NCBI GenBank assembly: GCA_944472135.2
Contig: OX235263.1
Location: 8,725,517 to 8,789,516 of the forward strand
Reading direction: 5' to 3'
Length of the DNA stretch: 64,000 nucleotides
DNA from: Trichobilharzia regenti
Lineage: Eukaryota > Platyhelminthes > Trematoda > Strigeidida > Schistosomatidae
A program made the translations under genes and the position numbers. This document shows positions 1-12,039 of the stretch, piece by piece. Below the pieces are notes generated by a model, which saw nothing but the letters and a program-made list of their open reading frames with translations, made no database searches and was not told the origin of the DNA. Within the stretch, counting starts at the first letter, position 1; each line of letters begins with the position of its first letter.

Positions 1-94
1 TACTCACTGGTTGATGCGAGTTTGAATCTCAGTTTTTTCTGAGATTGTAGATACGCCTTGTTGACTGCTGAGTGCAAACTAGCACGAAACCTTG
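1..94 (+). repeat. R3 repeat fragment
   Basis: Matches the R3 copy near 36120-36200 in the same orientation. Shared strings include 'gagtttgaatctcagtttt' and 'actagcacgaaaccttg'. It is cut off directly by the start of RTE-A homology, so either the RTE inserted here 5'-truncated or the two were joined by rearrangement. Confidence 0.6.
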
Positions 95-1467
95 ATTCTG
101 TTGACAGAGAGGTACTCTGGCGATGCTTGACTTTAAAGGGAATGACGAGAAAATACATTGCACTGATCAAGGCACTCACTCTACTCGAACTCAAGCAGCC
201 AGGTGAGGGCTTACACCGTGTTGTCATCTAAAGTGGTGACAACTAGTGGTGTCCGTCAGGGATACCCATTATCCCCATATCTATTCAATTTCATCATAGA
301 TGTACTAATGGACTTAATCCTAAGTGATTTCAGCGACTCAGGGATTGACATTTTGCCATCAGGGAATAATCTCGTTGACTTAGAATATGCAGATGATGTA
401 GTCCTTCTAGGTGAGGAAGCTGACAAAATGAAGAGCCTTCTGAACACCTTGAGCAGCTGCAATCTACGAATGTTTGGCATGCAATTCGCTCCCGCCAAAT
501 ACAAGATGATGTTAAAGAACTGGACCACACTGACTCCTAGTTTAGAAATAGGGAGTGAAGTGGTAGAGCACGTTGACCGCTTCACTTATTCGGGAAGTAC
601 CATCAGCCAGTGCCGACGGGTTGATCTCTGACGAAGTATCAGCTGAGAATGGATACAGAGGACTAGTTTCCCATATGCCAGTTGACACTGTCTTTGGCGT
701 AGACGTGATATCCGGCTGGCTATCGACCAAAGGACGCGTATACTCCTCATCAGTTCGCTCCGTCCTCCTCTGTAGCTCTGCATGTGAGACATGGCCATTG
801 AGAGTGGAAGACATGAAAAAATAAGCTGTCTTTGATCATAGGCGCCTGCGCTCTATCTCCCGTGTGATGTAATATAATAGAATGAGCAATATTGAGGTTA
901 GGTTTCGGTCGAGTGCTAGGCAGATGGGAGGGGAAATCAATCGACGAGGCTGTGAAATTACATCGACTAAGATGGTTAGGACATGTGTCACGTATGCATT
1001 CCTAGTCATCGCCTCTCTCGACTGACAGGAAGTGTTAGTTGACATAGGACCAGAATGGAAGAGAGCCTGTGGCAGTCAAACCAAAACATGGCTTCACCAG
1101 TCAATGAAATCCGTAACAGTTAGTTTAAGATGGTCACGTAGGAAGGTGTAGACTTCCTGAATGGTTAGGATCCTCGACACGGTAAAAACCAATGGATGCT
1201 GGGGACAATTGGTGATATGGATTAAATCGTTCTCAATGGCTAGCGCAGTTGCATCTACTTCTTGTGACCCATGATTTCCAATTAAAATATATTGTATTTC
1301 CGTTTTACTTTTCCTTTGTCTCACACTTCTGTTTACTGTCTCTATTATGCATTTCTGCTACTTTTCTCCCTTACTTTGTGTGCTACATGGAGGGAGTGTG
1401 GCGACTTGAGCTGTTGCAAATTGGTGCAAAGTTTTATGTCGAAAACAGTCGGATAGGCAGACAGTCA
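95..1467 (+). pseudogene. RTE family A retrotransposon copy A1 (RT and 3' end)
   Basis: 5'-truncated, broken copy of a non-LTR retrotransposon. It reads from DSVDREVLWRC (RT palm) through SGVRQGYPLSPYLFNFIID and DLEYADDVVLLGE, where YADD (386-397) is the RT active-site box. After about 620 the frame breaks repeatedly, but GDEIS, KGRVY and RSVLL blocks and a 3' segment with [12 protein letters not shown] are still readable. It ends in a CAGA-like tail near 1455-1470. Loss of the 5' half and several frameshifts make it non-functional. The clade (RTE rather than CR1) is my inference from the RT type. Confidence 0.8.
203..631 (+). pseudogene. Reverse transcriptase palm fragment of RTE-A1
   Basis: Longest uninterrupted part of A1 (142 codons). 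SGVRQG...LSP is the motif-B-like region, YADD is motif C, and FAPAKYKMML is the conserved block just after it. The next domain, normally GSxIS...[14 protein letters not shown], is lost by a frameshift near 600. It would encode the catalytic centre of target-primed reverse transcription, but without endonuclease or thumb it cannot act. Confidence 0.75.
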
Positions 1468-1545
1468 GGCAGAACTAGCACGAAACCTAGGTTAAAGAGG
1501 GCTTCTTGTGGCCAATTGACTCCATCCATCTAATATCATCACTAT
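1468..1545 (+). repeat. R3 repeat fragment next to the RTE-A1 tail
   Basis: Carries the same 'actagcacgaaacct...' and 'ccatccatctaata' blocks as R3 at 36180-36245. It directly follows the CAGA tail of A1, so A1 is bracketed by R3 pieces on both sides (1-94 and here). This fits an insertion of A1 into an R3 copy. Confidence 0.55.
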
Positions 1546-1966
1546 ATGTAAGTTATACAAAATGCAGCTTGATAGTGATATTGATTTATTTTTGTATAAA
1601 CATTATTAATGCCACTGTTATCACTAAACTGTTTAATGGCTGGATTCAGTTAACTCCGGAAACAGATTATGTAATTGTATTCGATTATGTCTAAATCCAC
1701 TTTTCATTTTCGGAATATTCGCCTCTCGGTAAATACATTATGTCTTTATCTTTTAATTATCTAACTATTTATTTTAACTTTCTGTATAGTTTTAACTCGT
1801 CTCCATTTCTTTATTTTGATACGTTATTTTACCCTTTTAAAAATAAACTGGTTAATAATAGTTACAAGATGTCTAAATTATGTCAAATATTGATCGTTCA
1901 TAAATAGTTTGTAAATTCACGTCGTACACAGTTGACGAAAAACAAACCTGTAATCTGCCTTTCAGA
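1546..1966. other. AT-rich spacer, no gene seen
   Basis: No long open frame and no match to the repeat families recognised elsewhere in the window. Intronic or intergenic unique sequence, or decayed repeat. Confidence 0.5.
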
Positions 1967-2808
1967 TTATTATTATTATTATTTCCTTTAGTTTCTAGAG
2001 GAACATAGCGCTTCAGCCAAACCTTTCCACTGCATTTGGTTTTCTGACAACGTTATCTACACCGGGCTCCGCGTTTACTCACATGCTTTCATCCCCTATT
2101 CACACCACCTCCTCCATGTCACCCTACCCTCGCAATGACGACCAGCTCACCGCTTCCCGTTCGGGTTCCACTCGAGCAATGGCCTGGCATCTGATATCCC
2201 TCACTTGATGGTTTGTTTTATCAGACTATGACCAGCCAATCCACCTCCATTTCTTCCTGCATATTTGTTGCACAATTGGTTCCTGCTCGGCTGGTTCCTT
2301 CATTGCCAGAGATCCCTCCCTGTTGCTGATCTTTTCTGGCCGGCCATCTGATCTTGAGCAAAGAAGTGAGCGAAGACAACTGTTGATGAAGGTCTGTAGT
2401 TTGTTTAAAGTGTACTTCGTGACACGGCGTGGCACCAAGTCTCTGATCACTATAATAAATAGCACTCACTTCATATTGGACTTGAAAATTCGAATCTTAT
2501 TTTCATTTTCATGCTATGTGCTGTTCATCTCCTCCACACAAACTTGAGAGTAATGAAAGCTTGCCTTACTTTCTCAATCCTCAATTTGGTTGTTTCCTCA
2601 TCAGTTCCATCCTCTTGTGGGTGAAACGATGATTCCTAGCTGAGGTGATAGGTAGGTGAAGGAGGTTGCTTCTTTCAGATTTCTCCCATTTATGCTGGCT
2701 GACTGATGTCGGTTGTCGTAGCTGATGGCGTTGGCCGGGATTCATCACCTTTGTTTTCTCTATGTTCACCTGAAGTGAAGTTCTTCCTTTGATGCATCTT
2801 CTGTCAAC

Positions 2809-3252
2809 TTAATGCTTTTCATTTGCATATCTTCCAGTTTTTGGGAAACCAGACATATATATCATCGGTGAAATCCACATCCAGTATCCCCCAAGTTTGA
2901 TAAGTGGTTCCAATTTGTGCCTGTTCCTTCGCTGCGCACCACTTTCTGTCGCATTATCCAGTATACCTCCTGCAATCAGAAAAATCATTGGAGATAGTAG
3001 GCAGACAGCCATACAGCCTTGTTTCACTCCCGTCTTCATTTGGAAGGATTCCGTGAGTTTCCCGTTGTGGCTTACATGGCATGCAGCATTGATGTACAAC
3101 TGTTGAATGAGATGTAAAATTGCTAGCGGCACCCCTTGGTAGTAAGGAAGTAGTTGCCGAATCACCTCTCGATCGACGCTATCGAAGGCCTTTTCAAAGT
3201 CATTGAAGTTGAGTGAGGCAGACAGCTGACAACCATTCAAAGCTGTGTTCAA
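2809..3252 (-). pseudogene. RT palm fragment of RTE-B1
   Basis: 147 codons containing NDFEKAFDSVDREVIRQLL (motif A, catalytic Asp), LIQQLYINAACHVSHNGKL and TGVKQGC...LLSPMIF (motif B). The expected DFADDI box (motif C) is scrambled, reading MWISPMIYM, so the catalytic aspartate pair is gone. It follows the endonuclease on the same strand. Confidence 0.75.
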
Positions 3253-4023
3253 AGATGATCCGTAGTGTTGTGATTTGATCGATGCTTGACTTGTCCTCCT
3301 GAATCCAGCATGTTACGGTCGAAGATCTTCATCTAAGATGGTGTGTTTTATTCTTTCCAGGATGATGCGGCTTTGTATTTTGCTTGGGAGGGACAAGAGG
3401 ATAATTCCGCGCCAGTTCTTTGGAAGTTTGAAAAAGTATCCTTTCTTCCAATTCTCAGGTACCTTGCCCTATTTCCACGCCTTCTCTAGTAGTGGTGTCA
3501 TCAAGTCCGCTGTTGTCTCTGGATCCATTTTCAATGCCTCTTTTGGGATTCCGTCTGATCCTTCTACTTTTTCAACTTTTAGCATCTTGATTGCCTTCGA
3601 GGTTTCTATTCTCGTCGAGGTATTGATGCCCACTGGTAGTTCTGCTCCCGCTGTTGATATTACTGGGCGTGTTGTAGGGAGCCGTCGATTTAGAAGTCTT
3701 TTGAATTGTTCAACCCAGTGTTTCCTTCACTCTACTTCCTTGGTGATTGACTTTCCATTGTCATCCTTCAAAGGCTTAATTTGTGTCGAGCTTTTCTCTG
3801 ATAGGTACCTAGTTGTTTGGTAGAGTGTGGCGAGGTCTCCTTTGCCTGCAGCTTGTTCTTCTTCACTTCCCATGGCTTCATACTATTTTCTTTTGTCTTC
3901 CCTGTCACTTTTCTTTATTCTTTTGCTCAGTGTATTGTAGCTCGCATTCAACTCCTGTTTTTGTTGCTCGTTGGTGCATTGCATAATTTTTTGTTTCACC
4001 ATCCTCCTCTCTTCTATCGGTCT

Positions 4024-4902
4024 TCAAGTGTCTATAGTGAGCCATTGTTTGTCCTGTCTATTCTCTCCGCTTAGAACTTTCATGCAGGTTTGACTCCACA
4101 CAGCTTTCAGGTTGTTCCAGTACTTTTCAACTTTGGTCTCTTCGTTGTTGTTGATTTGTGACTCTGCCTTTTTCCTTATGATTGTAGTGAAGATATCCTC
4201 CCTATCCTGATCCTTCAGTTTTTGAGTGTTGAACTTGGCTTGTGGTATATCTGCAGCTCCTGTTTCCCTGAAAACTTTTGATTTCATTTGGATTGTCCCT
4301 TGTACGAGATAGTGGTCTGAGCCGACGTCTGCTCCTCTTCTTACTTTTGTGTCCAGTAGGCTGCTCCTCCACTTCCTTGAGATTGAGATGAAGTCAATTT
4401 GGTTTTTGGTTTGCCCATCTGGTGACACCCATGTAGCCTTATGGATATCTTTGTGTTTGTATGCACTGCCGCCAATCCCTAGTTCATTGAAGGCGAAGAA
4501 GTCGGCGAAGAGTTCTTCATTTTCATTCATTTCTCTAAGATCTTCTCTACCTACGATGAGTTCTCTACTTGTGTTTTCTGACCTCAGTCTGGCGTTCACG
4601 TCTTTCATTGGCATTTTTATGTCACCAACTTGGGTAATTTCAATTGTTGCCTGTAGTTGTCTGTAGAATTCTCCTTTCTTTTCGATATCTGCGCTGTTTG
4701 TGTGAGCAAAGCATTGTATAACTGACACTTTCCTTCCTCTGGAGGTCATAATCCTGGGCGAAATCACCTCCCATTGCATCAGTTCCTTCGTTCCCATTGG
4801 TGACATCATGATAGCCACACCCTCAATGTGCATGTGGTTGTCTTCTGGGTGACCGGAGTAGATCATCAACTCTCCTGTTGACAATTTGGTAAGTCCACTC
4901 AC
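4024..4902 (-). pseudogene. Apurinic-like endonuclease domain of RTE-B1
   Basis: 292 codons open. Key blocks are [66 protein letters not shown] and ADVGSDHYLV. The last is the GSDH box holding the catalytic His of exonuclease III-type nucleases. In intact elements this domain nicks target DNA to prime reverse transcription. Host genomes often mislabel it 'craniofacial development protein 2-like'. The upstream start region (5010-4905) is in another frame, and RT is separated by breaks, so this is a remnant although the frame is long. Confidence 0.85.
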
Positions 4903-5084
4903 ATTCTACCTGCTTTCGCACATTCCCAGTACTTGAATTCCGTCAAGTCAATCTGGCCAGCTTCGCCAGTCTCCTACATGATGCGGATGTTCCATGTCCC
5001 ATGCATAAAACTATATATTCTACTAATTAGTTCAGATGGGTGGTTGTAAACTACTTTTTCATCAACCAATTGTGCTTGCCAGCC

Positions 5085-5418
5085 CGCTAGATCGAGGTGA
5101 TCTAAACACTGGACAAACATTTCACTCGATTGGAGCTGGACTCATCAGCGGTTTTGACTCATTTCATAGGATTGAATGAGTTCAAACCATCCCGTTTTAT
5201 TCTTACTGGCTATTTGAACGAACTCATAACTTCATAAATCAAATTCACAAGTTGTAGTCTACACAGTTCAAAGTGATGAAGAGCTAAGATGACAGGCTGA
5301 TTCGAATTAATTCGGCTCTCTGAGCTTGGATTTTAAACCAAGTACCAATCTAATTAGCTCATCACCGGATGGGTGAAACTTCCGTCAGGTGTTTAGATCA
5401 CATCACCTCAATCTGACC
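5085..5418. repeat. Fold-back sequence with about 50-bp inverted ends
   Basis: The left end (5091-5140, 'gaggtgatctaaacactgg') is the imperfect reverse complement of the right end (5365-5415, 'tgtttagatcacatcacctc'). Similarity continues inward for about 50 bases. No coding capacity. Small fold-back or MITE-like element; family unknown. Confidence 0.5.
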
Positions 5419-5869
5419 GGCTAGGAAGCAACACTCTACTAGTTGATGCATGAGTAGTATACAGCTACTACTTATTTCAGTTAGTCAGTCCTTTTCATGT
5501 TTCAAGTAACGCAACTGATTTATTTATCGATTTCTTCAGAATCATTTGAAATGCAAGAAATCACTTACAAGTTTCATTTCGACATTATTGTAAATTATCT
5601 TTGTACTATTCTTAGGAGGTTCAGGTAAACTTATATTTCTAAACTGAAAGAAATGAAAACAAATAAACAAACAGAGAAATACAGTTTGATGGTGATTCCT
5701 TTGATCGAGGAAAATTTTATACGAGAAAAATAATAAAATATTATTTGATTCAGTTTGAACTTTCTGTGGGGATTAATTTGACTGAAATGTTTGCTGTCTG
5801 TTAACTTGTCGGTTTTCTCCTTGTGGAGATGCTTGAACAATATCTTAGGATTTGACTTACAGCAAGTTG
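5419..5869. other. AT-rich spacer, no gene seen
   Basis: A minus-strand open frame at 5631-5897 has low-complexity, Lys/Phe-rich composition with no recognisable domain, so I do not call it a gene. Confidence 0.45.
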
Positions 5870-5962
5870 ATGGATGATGACTAACAGTGGAATCCAAGAA
5901 AATGAGAAATTTCGTCCCATTTCGGACTCGTGAGCTGACGAATGTACCTGCATTCCAAAATG
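5870..5962 (-). repeat. Sm-alpha SINE 3' part with decayed hammerhead
   Basis: On the minus strand it reads GCAGGTACATTCGTCAG, then CTCACGAGTCCGAAAT, GGGACGAAAT and TTGGATTCCACTG. This is the layout of the schistosome hammerhead. The core base after CT is C instead of G (CTCACGA instead of CTGANGA), so self-cleavage is not expected. The tRNA-like head is missing. Confidence 0.65.
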
Positions 5963-6130
5963 AGTGATGCTGTTGCTCAAATGGTCTAGTTGATAATGAT
6001 GGGCATTAGGTTTTCACGTCTCCATGGAAACACCAGCACTGAGTCACTGGGGAATGTGTGTAGCTGACAAGTCCCCAATCAAGAAGAAATGTTCATTTTC
6101 CAGGATTCTACTGCTAGTTACCATTCACAT
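5963..6130 (+). repeat. Sm-alpha SINE copy, decayed
   Basis: tRNA-like A-box region 'aatggtctagttgataatg', then the hammerhead-like part 'agctgacaagtcccc', 'gaagaaatgttc' and 'ccaggattctactgc'. The core reads CTGACAA instead of CTGANGA. It lies head-on against the minus-strand copy just to its left. Confidence 0.6.
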
Positions 6131-6629
6131 ATACAAATCAAGTATGTTGGTACAGGAATAACAATCTAACAGCACTCAAATGAAGCTGTATACGAACGAA
6201 CATTACTCAAAAAGGTTAGAAGAGATTAAAATGCACCTAGTTTAAGAAAAATAGAAAAGTGTTAGGGTAAGTAACTCCTCAGTCATTCAATATTAGATGC
6301 TAACCTTCACTGTTTAAGTCGATTCATTAGACTGTAGGTTCACGGTCAAGTATCCACACTATTTATCACGCTATCGTGTTGCATTCAATTGTTTGTGCAC
6401 GATCTCAGGCTAGCTGAGCAATCATCATTGCACCAGGATTCTGATCCCGAGATATATATCTCTAATTCTGGTCAGTTAATTTGGTCTTTTCAGTTACCTT
6501 TATTCTAAACAGAACAAGTGCTATAGGAATTGAGGGATAAAAAATTGCGCTTAGCAGATCAACACTCCTTTACCTCCTAAAGGAGAAATACCTTATGATC
6601 GTCTTCCTGAAGAGAAAGTAGACGGAGAT
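6131..6629. other. AT-rich spacer, no gene seen
   Basis: No recognisable coding or repeat feature. Confidence 0.45.
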
Positions 6630-7060
6630 TAGATTTGTTTTTACCAGTTGATCACGGATTGATATCAGTTAGGGGACCACTGAAAACCAACAAGGGAGTA
6701 CTGTCAGAAGGCTGTTTCATCATAGTTTGGAATAATCGGCAATACGCGCCCGCCGTCAACAAGATTCGAATACAATACCTTCCAGTTACAAGGCAAGCTA
6801 GTTAGTATACAATTCAGCCACTGGGACCCGGCCCAATTCAATGGCCAGTGCATGAATTCTAACTTCTACCAATTCGTGATGCATTTAGCACGACTGGCAC
6901 CGACCAGTGTCATCTGTGGGACATCCTTTCTCACACTTGACTGGATGGACCTCACTGGTCATGACTTCTCACTAGAAGTAGCTCCAAGCAACTACATACT
7001 GTGGCAAGTCACTAGCGAACTACAGAATTATTTTCAGGAGTTGATTTGTAAAGATTAGCA
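6630..7060 (-). repeat. T element (tRNA-Thr-like core)
   Basis: On the minus strand the core reads CCCAGTGGCTGAATTGTATAC, CTTGCCTTGTAACTGG and a degenerate 'tattcgaatc' B box. In cleaner copies the anticodon-loop position reads CTTGTAA, i.e. anticodon TGT (Thr). The core sits in the middle of a unit of about 420 bp. One outer part is 'gatcacggattgatatcagtt', the other 'caagtcactagcgaac'. Non-coding. Confidence 0.6.
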
Positions 7061-7099
7061 TATGCGAAACTAGCCCTCTGTATCCGTGCTGCGACTTCA

Positions 7100-8110
7100 T
7101 CAGAGATCAACCTGCTGGCGTTGGCTGATGCGACTTCCCAAATATGTGAAGTGAGTGGTCAACACTCTCCACCGACCACTTCGCTCCCTAATACTAAGCT
7201 AGGAGTGAGTCAGTGTAGTCCAGTCCTGTAACATCATCTTAAATTTGATAGACGGGGCGGATCACATGCCAAACATTCGAACATTGCAGCTCAAGGTGTT
7301 GAGAAAACTCTGCATTTTGTCAGCGTCTTCTTTCACTTAACAGAGGGGACTATATCAGCTGCATGCTATGAGTCAATGAGATTATTCTGTGGTGGTAGCA
7401 AGTCAATCCCTATGTCGCTGAAGTCACTTAGGTTTAATGTCATCAGTACATATATGATGAAATTGAATAGAAATCGGAATAGTAGGCGTTCCCGATGGAC
7501 ACCACTAGTTGTCACCAGTTCAAATGACAACTCACCATAATCTCTCACTTGGCTGCATGAGTTCCACTGAAGTGTCTTGATCAGTGCAATGTATTTTCTT
7601 GGCAACCGATTCACAGCCAAACGTAACCAAAGTACCTCTCGATCGACAGAATCGAATGAGCTTTTAGATCAAGAGATATAACAGTTACTGGACGATGGTT
7701 ATTTTGCCTATGTTCCAGAATCTGTCAAAGGATGAAGATATGATCAATAGACCCTCTTCCTGGTCTAAAGCATGCCTGGTTCTCTCATGTTTGTTCCTCC
7801 ATAGCATCACTTAGTCTACACATGATTATTGAGCCTAGAACTTTAGACACCAGATTAGTCAAGCTTATCTCCCTGTGATTATCACAGGAAGACTTGTCTC
7901 CCTTCTTGTATATAGGGATAGTCAGTGACTGACACCAACCAGAAGGGATTTCTTGTGATTCCCAGGCGCTGCCTAGTACTTCAGTTAACATAGACAGTAA
8001 ACTGTCTCCACCATAGGTAAATACCTCTGGAGTCATTCCATCATGTCCTGTTGTTTTACCTCGTTTCAGACTAGTGATAGTCCTAGTAACCTCAGCTAGG
8101 GACGGAGGAC
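7100..8110 (-). pseudogene. RTE family A copy A2 (RT fingers and palm)
   Basis: Two readable stretches on the minus strand. 8036-7785 carries MTPEVFTYGGDSLLSMLTE and SGWCQSLTIPIYKKGDKSSC, the fingers block upstream of the palm that no other A copy here keeps. 7620-7366 carries NRLPRKYIALIKTL and SFELVTTSGVH (motif B). The segment joining them contains 'gtctattgatcatatcttc', the conserved IDHIFTL block. No YADD box remains. Broken by frameshifts. Confidence 0.75.
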
Positions 8111-8329
8111 CTGTTATTAAGAAGTGATTTCCGATGAAATATGATGTAGGTTAGGGTTTGAAATTTGATAAGTTGACAACTTCACTAGATGAGAGTCAAG
8201 ATGGTTGAAAAAGCATAAGACATCCTGACCAGAAAAATATACGAAAAGGATAACATAAAAGTAGTCTAAACAAAGTGACTTGTTAATGAAAAACATAGAA
8301 GTCACTAAGTTGAAGGCAGCCTAAGAACA

Positions 8330-9548
8330 TTACACTGAATAAGGCGCTCACTCTACTCGAACTCATGTAGCCAGGAGGGGGCTTACATCGAGTTGTCATC
8401 TGAAATGGTGATGACTAGTGGTGTCCGTCAAGGATGCCCATTATCCCTATTTCTACTCGACTTCCTCACAGACGTACTAATCGACTTAACCCTTATTCAC
8501 TTCAGAGACACAGCGATCGACTTGCTACCATCAGGAAATAATCTCGTTGACTTAGAATATGCAGACGATATAGTCCTTCTAGGCGAAGACGATGACAAAA
8601 TGCTGAGTATTCTCAACAACTTGAGCTGCAACCTACGAATGTTTGGCATGCGATTTTCTCCCTCCAAATGTAAGATGATGTTACAGGACTGGACCACACT
8701 GACTCTTAGTTTAGGAATAGGGCGTGAAGTGGTAGAGCACGTTGACTGATTAACTTACTTGGTATATACCATCAGCCAACGCCAGCAGGTTGATCTCTGT
8801 TGAAATCTCAGCACGGATACAGAGGGCTGGCTATCGACCAAAGGGTGGGTGTACTGCTGAGGAGTCCTCTCTGTCTTCCTTTATCACTGTGAGTGAGACC
8901 GGGTCATTGAGAGTGGAAGACATGAAAAGATAAGCTGTCTTTGATCATAGGTGCCTGCGTTCTATTCCCCTTATCAAGTGGTATAATAAGGTGAGCAATA
9001 TTGAGGTTAGGCATCCCTTGAGTGCTGGATAAGGAGGAAGGGGAAATCAATCGATGGGGCTGTGAAAATACATCGACTATGATGATTAGGACATGTGTTA
9101 CGCATGTTAGCCTAGTCATCGCCTTCATCAACGGGAAGTGTTAGCTGATGAAGGATCAGGCTGGAAAAGAGCTAGCGGTGCTCACACCAAAACATGGCAT
9201 CAGTCAATGAGATCTACAACAGTTAGTCTAAGCCACTTAGGAAGGTGTATGCTTCTTGACTAGTTTGGGTCCTGTGGTCGATAAAAACAAGTGAAGAATG
9301 GATATGAATCAGAATCGTTCTCAATGATGTAGATGCATTTACTCTTTGTGACTAAGGATTTTCAAGGAAACTGCTTTTTTCCTCGTTATTACTATTCCTT
9401 TGTCTCACACTTCTGCTTACTACCTCTATTGTGCATTTCTTCTACTTTCTTCCCTTGATTTGTGTGCTACATGGAGGGAGTGTGGCTACTTGAATTGTTG
9501 CACATATTGTGCAATGTTTTATGTCGAAAGCAGACAGAAACAGACAGC
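8330..9548 (+). pseudogene. RTE family A copy A3
   Basis: Plus-strand copy from the palm (motif B, TSGVRQGCPLSLFLLDFL) through [13 protein letters not shown] with YADD at 8558-8569. It continues to FSPSKCKMMLQDWTTLT, a broken thumb region, and the 3' end with [13 protein letters not shown] and a CAGA-rich tail at about 9530. Closely parallels A1. Stops and frameshifts after 8750. Confidence 0.8.
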
Positions 9549-9779
9549 CTAAGAACCTGATGAAATAAGATAGTGAACAACAAGTGTCTGCATAACCAGT
9601 TTAGGTGTGAGGTTGGTTAGGGGGATTCCAGTGTTGACACCTAACACTTTGTGTACTGTGAGGTCTTATTGAGTACGTGATTCTAAAAAAAAGAACCCCA
9701 TCAGAAGCTGGACAACCCGAATTCACCAGATGTTCTACAAGTGAACATTTTTATAAGCATGCAAGATAATGTTCTAAAG

Positions 9780-11070
9780 CAAATCATGTTCTAACCAAAT
9801 TGCAACTCTACGCATCATCATCACAGAACAAAGCATGGAATGGCAATCAAACCTCTACCTCAACTTTATAGATTTTGAGAAGGTCTTCGACAGCGTTGAC
9901 CGCGAAGCAATTTGGAAACCATTCGAGTACTACGGCGTGTAGTGTCCAAATATTCATCAACCTCATTCAACAGCTGTACGACAACGGCACATGCCAAGTG
10001 ATCCACAATAGAAAACTCAGTGAGGCGTTTGAAGTAAACACAGGAGTCAGACAATGGTGCTTGCTATCACCAATGCATGATAACCCTAATTGTGGTGAAC
10101 TGGATTATGCGTCAGACAGTGGGAAACGTGAAGACAGGGATATCCTGGACCGACGTGAAGAACCTAGTAGACCTGGATTTCGTGCGTGGATGATTTATGT
10201 TTGATGTCACTCAAAAACGAAGACTTACAAGTGAAAGCCGACAAACTGGTTGAAGAGGCAGCCGGCGAAGACAGGACTCCAGGTGAACATAGACAAGATG
10301 AAGGTTATGAAAATAACCAACAAACCAAAAACAACAACAACAGCAGCAACATACAGTGCCAATCACCATCAAAGGGGGAATTTGGAAGAGGTTACTCCAT
10401 TGACTTATCTAGCGAGCATTGTCTCAACTACAGGCAATCGGAACGGACGAGAATGTCAAATCGAGCGAGAATCGGGAAGGCGAGAAACACACATTCATCA
10501 ACCAACTGAAACCAATCTGGAAATCTTCGTCACTCAGCCAGCATCAACTACAAAATTCAGTCTGATTTTCAATACAAACGTCAAGTCAGTCAGTTCTTCT
10601 ATACGGAACGGATCAGAGACTTGACGGGCGGGTCACAAAGAATATTTTCAACGGCCTGCTGCAGACCTTTATCAACCAACAACTGTCTTCGTTGGCTCTA
10701 TACTGAAGATCAGATGGCCGGGCCGGAAAGAATCACCAACTATGGGAAACTATGGGAACAAACAAACAAAACAAGGAGCAATCACCAACAAAATGCAGGA
10801 GAAAGTGGATGGGGATGGACTGGACACTCGCTGATGAGACATCGCGCTGGATGACATATCGCGTCAGGTCATTGCTCGAGCGGACCCTGAAAGAGAAGTG
10901 GCGAGTGGGGCGTCAAAGCAAAGGTGACTTGGAGGAGATTGTGTGAAGAGGAGTTGAAACATTATGGACTAACATGGATGCAGGTGAAAAGTACAACAGA
11001 AGACAGAATCAAGTGGATAGGCGCAGTTGAAGCCCTATGTTCCACTAGGAACCCAATGGAACAATAATAA
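9780..11070 (+). pseudogene. RTE family B copy B2 (RT to 3' tail)
   Basis: 5'-truncated plus-strand copy beginning at the [27 protein letters not shown] palm. It runs through [31 protein letters not shown] (the xxDD box region, first residues changed) and a C-terminal segment, then 'gccctatgttccactagga' and an ATA/AAT tail at 11055-11072. Frames shift several times, so it is a pseudogene. Shares high similarity with B13 at 59490-60780 and with B10. Confidence 0.8.
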
Positions 11071-11164
11071 TAACACGTGATTATCCTTGAAATTTGTGAG
11101 TTGAATAAAGAAAGATAGATCAAAAATTGCTTAGAAATCTCCATACTTGAATATCAATCTTATG

Positions 11165-11345
11165 CTTACTGGCGAATGACCCTATTCAGGTAGGTTCGGG
11201 TAGGTGGGTTCGAACACCAGTAGGCGCATACTCTTAAAGAGTCCCAAACTAGGGCAAAACAAGTGTCCACTACTCTTTGGTTTTCCAATGGTTGTCTTAC
11301 TGATATCAAGCTCACAATGAGATCCTATAACAAATCTCCATCTTA
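11165..11345 (+). repeat. T element fragment
   Basis: Holds the downstream half only: B-box-like 'gggttcgaacaccagtagg', then 'agtcccaaactagggcaaaac' and the terminal 'tggttttccaatggttgtct'. No coding role. Confidence 0.5.
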
Positions 11346-11464
11346 TTTGTATATTGTATTTTGTTATTTCCATCGAATCCTTTCATAAAGTCATTCATTT
11401 AATAAAAACTGAAGCTGAATGTCAGAAGAATTAGGAAAGATAATATTACAAATTCATGAGCATA

Positions 11465-11890
11465 TAGCTCTAACTCTGTCTGTCTGTCTGCTTTCGACAT
11501 AAAACATTGCACAATATGTGCGACAATTCAAGTAGCAACACTCCCTCCATGCAGCACACAAATCAAGAGAAAAAAGTAGAAGAAATGCATAACAGAGACA
11601 GTAAATAAAGGTGTGAGACAAAGGAATAGTAATAACGAGGAAAAAAGCAGTTTCCTTGAAAATCCTAAGTCACAAGGGGTGAATGCATCTGCGCTAGCTA
11701 TTGAGAACGATGAGTTTAAGCCATATCACCAATTGTCTCCAGCCATTGGTTTTTACCGTCCCGAGGACCCCAACCAGGAAGTCTACATCTTCCAGCGTAG
11801 TTAGCTTAGACTAACTGTTGTAGATTTCATTGACTGGTGCTGTGTTTTGGTTTGACCGCCGCTAGCCCCTTTTCCACCCTAACCATATAT
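11465..11890 (-). pseudogene. RTE family A copy A4 (3' end only)
   Basis: The CAGA tail appears as 'tctgtctgtctgtctgc' at 11476, followed by the reverse complement of the conserved 3' region (cysteine/tryptophan-rich reading and C-terminal tail). Strongly 5'-truncated. Confidence 0.7.
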
Positions 11891-12039
11891 CGGGTAACAT
11901 TGCCCGTCGTCGAGGAAGGTGATAACTAGGCATATGTAACATATGTACTAACCATCTCAGTCGATCTAACTCTTTGGCTATCCCGAAAAATTTATCAAGG
12001 TACACATGACAAAGAAAGCGGAAAAGGACTATTCTCTGT

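Larger units (their letters stand above)
1967..5010 (-). mobile_element. RTE family B retrotransposon copy B1, nearly full length
   Basis: The longest retrotransposon copy here. Read on the minus strand it starts near 5010 with a GTWNIRIM-like endonuclease start and carries an apurinic-type endonuclease (4902-4024). RT follows (about 3823-2700, broken, including DFEKAFDSVDREV and LTESFQMKTGVKQGC). It ends with the family 3' terminus 'gctatgttcctctag' and an ATT microsatellite at 1968-1982. Short tandem-repeat tails are typical of RTE elements. Multiple frameshifts, loss of the YADD box and an out-of-frame N-terminus make it inactive. Protein order is endonuclease, RT, C-terminal domain. Confidence 0.85.

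Noticed and set aside
203..631. Active retrotransposon gene
   Set aside because: The frame carries YADD but lacks endonuclease and fingers, and frameshifts follow. No intact element is present in the window.
3338..3823. 161-codon plus-strand open frame
   Set aside because: It lies antisense to the RT region of RTE-B1, whose minus-strand reading shows RT family motifs. It is a shadow frame.
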